A model generated the notes under the pieces. The model was given only the letters and a program-made list of their open reading frames with translations. It did no database searches and was not told the origin of the DNA. Position numbers and translations under genes: made by a program. Shown in pieces: positions 62,521-64,000 of a DNA stretch of 64,000 nucleotides. The DNA is from Geodermatophilus obscurus (GTDB taxonomy: Bacteria > Actinomycetota > Actinomycetes > Mycobacteriales > Geodermatophilaceae). How positions within the stretch are numbered: position 1 is the stretch's first letter; each line of letters opens with the position of its first letter. Location of the stretch: the NCBI RefSeq assembly GCF_900115395.1, contig NZ_FOWE01000012.1, forward strand, positions 62,001 through 126,000. The letters are read 5' to 3'.

Positions 62521-63330
62521 ATGTCCGAGACGACGGCTACCTCCACCACGTCGACGCAGACCACGGTGACCCGCGAGGACGCCGGGGGCGTCGCGACGGT
62601 CACGCTCCGGCGGCCGGCGCTGTCGCGCGCGATGCGCCGGGAGCTGCTCGCGGTGGTGCACGGCATCGCCGCCGACGAGTCGGTGCGCGCGGTGCTGCTG
62701 ACCGGCACCGGCCGGGCCTTCTGCGTCGGCCAGGACCTCGGCGAGCACGTCGAGGCCCTGCGCGGGGACGCCTCGACGTCGCTCTCGGTGGTCGAGGAGG
62801 AGTACAACCCGCTGGTCCTGGCCCTGGCCGCACTCCGGATGCCCGTCGTCGTCGCGGTCAACGGGGCGTGCGCCGGGGCGGGTCTGGGGCTGGCGATGGC
62901 CGGCGACCTGCGGGTGGCCGCCGCGGGCGCGAAGTTCACGACGGCGTTCACCGGCATCGGCCTGGGCAGCGACTCCGCGCTGGCCGCGCGCCTCGTGCAC
63001 ACCGTGGGCGTCGGGCGGGCCACCGAGCTGCTGCTGCTGCCCGACCCGTTCCCCGCCGAGTCCGCGCTGCAGTGGGGGCTGGTGCACCGCGTGGTGGCGG
63101 CCGAGCAGGTGGCCGACGAGGCGCGTGCCCTCGCCGAGCGGCTCGCCGGCGGCCCGACGGCGGCCCACCGCGCGGTGAAGACGGTGCTCGCCTCCGCGCC
63201 CACCGACTCGCTGGAGGACACCCTCGCGCTCGAGGCGCGGCTGCAGACCGAGCTGGGGCGGACGGCGGACCACACCGAGGCGGTGGAGGCGTTCCTGGCC
63301 AAGCGGGCGCCCCGGTTTACCGGCCGCTGA
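62521..63330 (+). CDS. Enoyl-CoA hydratase/isomerase, PaaG-like
   Basis: 269-residue crotonase-fold protein. CoA-binding oxyanion positions in GTGRAFCVGQDLGEHV and VNGACAGAGLGLAMAGDLRV. The two hydratase Glu residues are not present; instead TGIGLGSDSALA has the Asp found in PaaG-type isomerases, so ring-epoxide or double-bond isomerisation is more likely than hydration. The N-terminal 17 residues are Thr/Ser-rich. ATG 62521. No other phenylacetate genes are adjacent, so the pathway is open. Confidence 0.87.
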   Translation: MSETTATSTTSTQTTVTREDAGGVATVTLRRPALSRAMRRELLAVVHGIAADESVRAVLLTGTGRAFCVGQDLGEHVEALRGDASTSLSVVEEEYNPLVLALAALRMPVVVAVNGACAGAGLGLAMAGDLRVAAAGAKFTTAFTGIGLGSDSALAARLVHTVGVGRATELLLLPDPFPAESALQWGLVHRVVAAEQVADEARALAERLAGGPTAAHRAVKTVLASAPTDSLEDTLALEARLQTELGRTADHTEAVEAFLAKRAPRFTGR

Positions 63331-63522
63331 CCAGCCCGTTTCCACACGGACGGCGGGGGTCTGCTGACTCCCTGTCAAGGGCCGCGGGGTGTCGCGCCCG
63401 CGTGACCGCCTGATCCCGTCCGGGCACCTCCCGGCCCCGGACAGGGAGGACGGACGCGACATACGGTCGTCGGAGTTCCCGGCCCAGCAGTCGGCCGGAC
63501 GCGGGAGACGCCTGGGGGACCT

Positions 63523-64000
63523 GTGCGCAACGGCCAGTACGGGCTGGGTATCGACGTCGGCGACCGCAGGATCGCCGTGGCGGTCTGCGAGGACGACGGA
63601 CCGACCGCCCGGCCGCTGCCTCCGCCGCCCGTCCCGGAGGGGACGCTGCGGAGCCTGCTCGCGCACACCGGCACGGCGACCCCGGTCCGCGTCGGCGGCC
63701 GCGAGGTCGCGGCCGCCGACCTCCTGGCCGAGGTCGTGCAGCAGGTCCGGGAGGCCGCGGCCGCGACCCGGGGACGTCCCGACGGCTGGACCGTCGTCAC
63801 CGTGCCGCCGTCCTGGGACGGCCCCCGGTGCGCCGCCCTCGCCGACGCGCTGCAGCGGGCCGGGGTGCCGCGCTTCACCCTGCTGTCGCGGGCGGTGGCC
63901 GCGACCGCGCGCCAGGTGGCGGTCGGCCGGCTGCGGGCCGGCGCGACCGTCGCCGTCTACGACCTGGGCCCGAGCAGGCTGGAGCTGGCGGTGGTCGGCC
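63523..64000 (+). CDS. Hsp70-like actin-fold ATPase, 3' end beyond window
   Basis: First 159 codons of a protein with the actin/Hsp70 nucleotide fold: phosphate-1 loop YGLGIDVGDRRIAVAV at the N-terminus, then VGGREVAAADLLAEVVQQV and WTVVTVPPSWDGPRC, and the phosphate-2 loop ATVAVYDLGPSRLELAVVG at the window edge. It fits the actinobacterial Hsp70-family proteins that lack the normal DnaK substrate domain and often carry membrane or repeat C-termini. GTG 63523 with a GGGGGAC upstream. C-terminal domains are outside the window. Confidence 0.8.
   Translation, partial: MRNGQYGLGIDVGDRRIAVAVCEDDGPTARPLPPPPVPEGTLRSLLAHTGTATPVRVGGREVAAADLLAEVVQQVREAAAATRGRPDGWTVVTVPPSWDGPRCAALADALQRAGVPRFTLLSRAVAATARQVAVGRLRAGATVAVYDLGPSRLELAVVG

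Noticed and set aside
62140-63666. Extension of the kinase frame through the intergenic region and the antisense of the hydratase gene
   Set aside because: No similarity; the GTG at 62139 has a ribosome site and starts at the kinase domain.

Overview
The window is chromosomal DNA of a very GC-rich actinobacterium (roughly three quarters G+C, frequent GTG starts, many 4-base ATGA/GTGA stop-start overlaps). Several features would fit a Geodermatophilaceae-type soil or rock organism (Blastococcus/Geodermatophilus/Modestobacter): abundant PP2C/anti-sigma/GAF sensor proteins, a urate-degradation cluster beside malate synthase, ACC deaminase, a DUF222-HNH protein and PASTA kinases. The family placement is inference; there is no rRNA or marker gene to confirm it. 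I see no tRNA, rRNA, CRISPR array, insertion sequence or prophage.

Layout. 1-5 kb: small regulators and enzymes (XRE regulator cut by the window edge, NTF2-like proteins, Nudix, FMN reductase, ATP-dependent DNA ligase, MarR). 5-11.3 kb: a MEDS/anti-sigma kinase translationally coupled to a 1697-residue hybrid protein that joins histidine kinase, receiver, PAS, GAF, PP2C phosphatase, anti-sigma ATPase and STAS modules. 11.4-16.1 kb: DUF6986 and malate synthase A face uraD-uraH-uricase, a route from urate toward glyoxylate and malate. 16-24 kb: chemoreceptor, phosphoribosyltransferase, acetyltransferase, a chemoreceptor remnant, a methyltransferase with an apparent frameshift, an RsmC-like methyltransferase, haloalkane dehalogenase, quinone-type reductase. 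24.5-31.7 kb: hemerythrin, ACC deaminase with its GntR regulator, rhodanese, SDR, superoxide dismutase, Nramp Mn/Fe transporter behind a DtxR-like box, hydrolases.

31.8-39.6 kb is a thiamine locus. On the minus strand runs tenA(E-type)-tenA(C-type)-[TPP riboswitch]-thiM-thiE-thiD; divergently on the plus strand runs [TPP riboswitch]-cytX-thiO-thiS-thiG-tenI/thiE2. Together these import and salvage the pyrimidine and thiazole halves, make the thiazole and couple them. thiC and thiF are not in the window. A deleted NCS2 permease pseudogene follows.

40-54.8 kb is rich in signalling: two stand-alone anti-sigma ATPases, a PAS-PAS-GAF-PP2C phosphatase, a GAF-ANTAR protein, a GGDEF-EAL protein with degenerate GGDEF, an NYN-domain protein and a Cys-rich small protein, with an APC transporter, ATP-grasp enzyme, nucleoside hydrolase and AidB-like acyl-CoA dehydrogenase. 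It also holds an unrecognised Pro/Ala-rich repeat protein and an 843-bp spacer with a tandem duplication. 54.9-64 kb: DUF222-HNH protein, SRPBCC protein, CinA, a membrane protein, two tandem PASTA Ser/Thr kinases, a PaaG-like enoyl-CoA hydratase/isomerase and the start of an Hsp70-like ATPase.

Intergenic spaces hold several long perfect inverted repeats of unrelated sequence, including one with a parS-like core, and short tandem hairpins.
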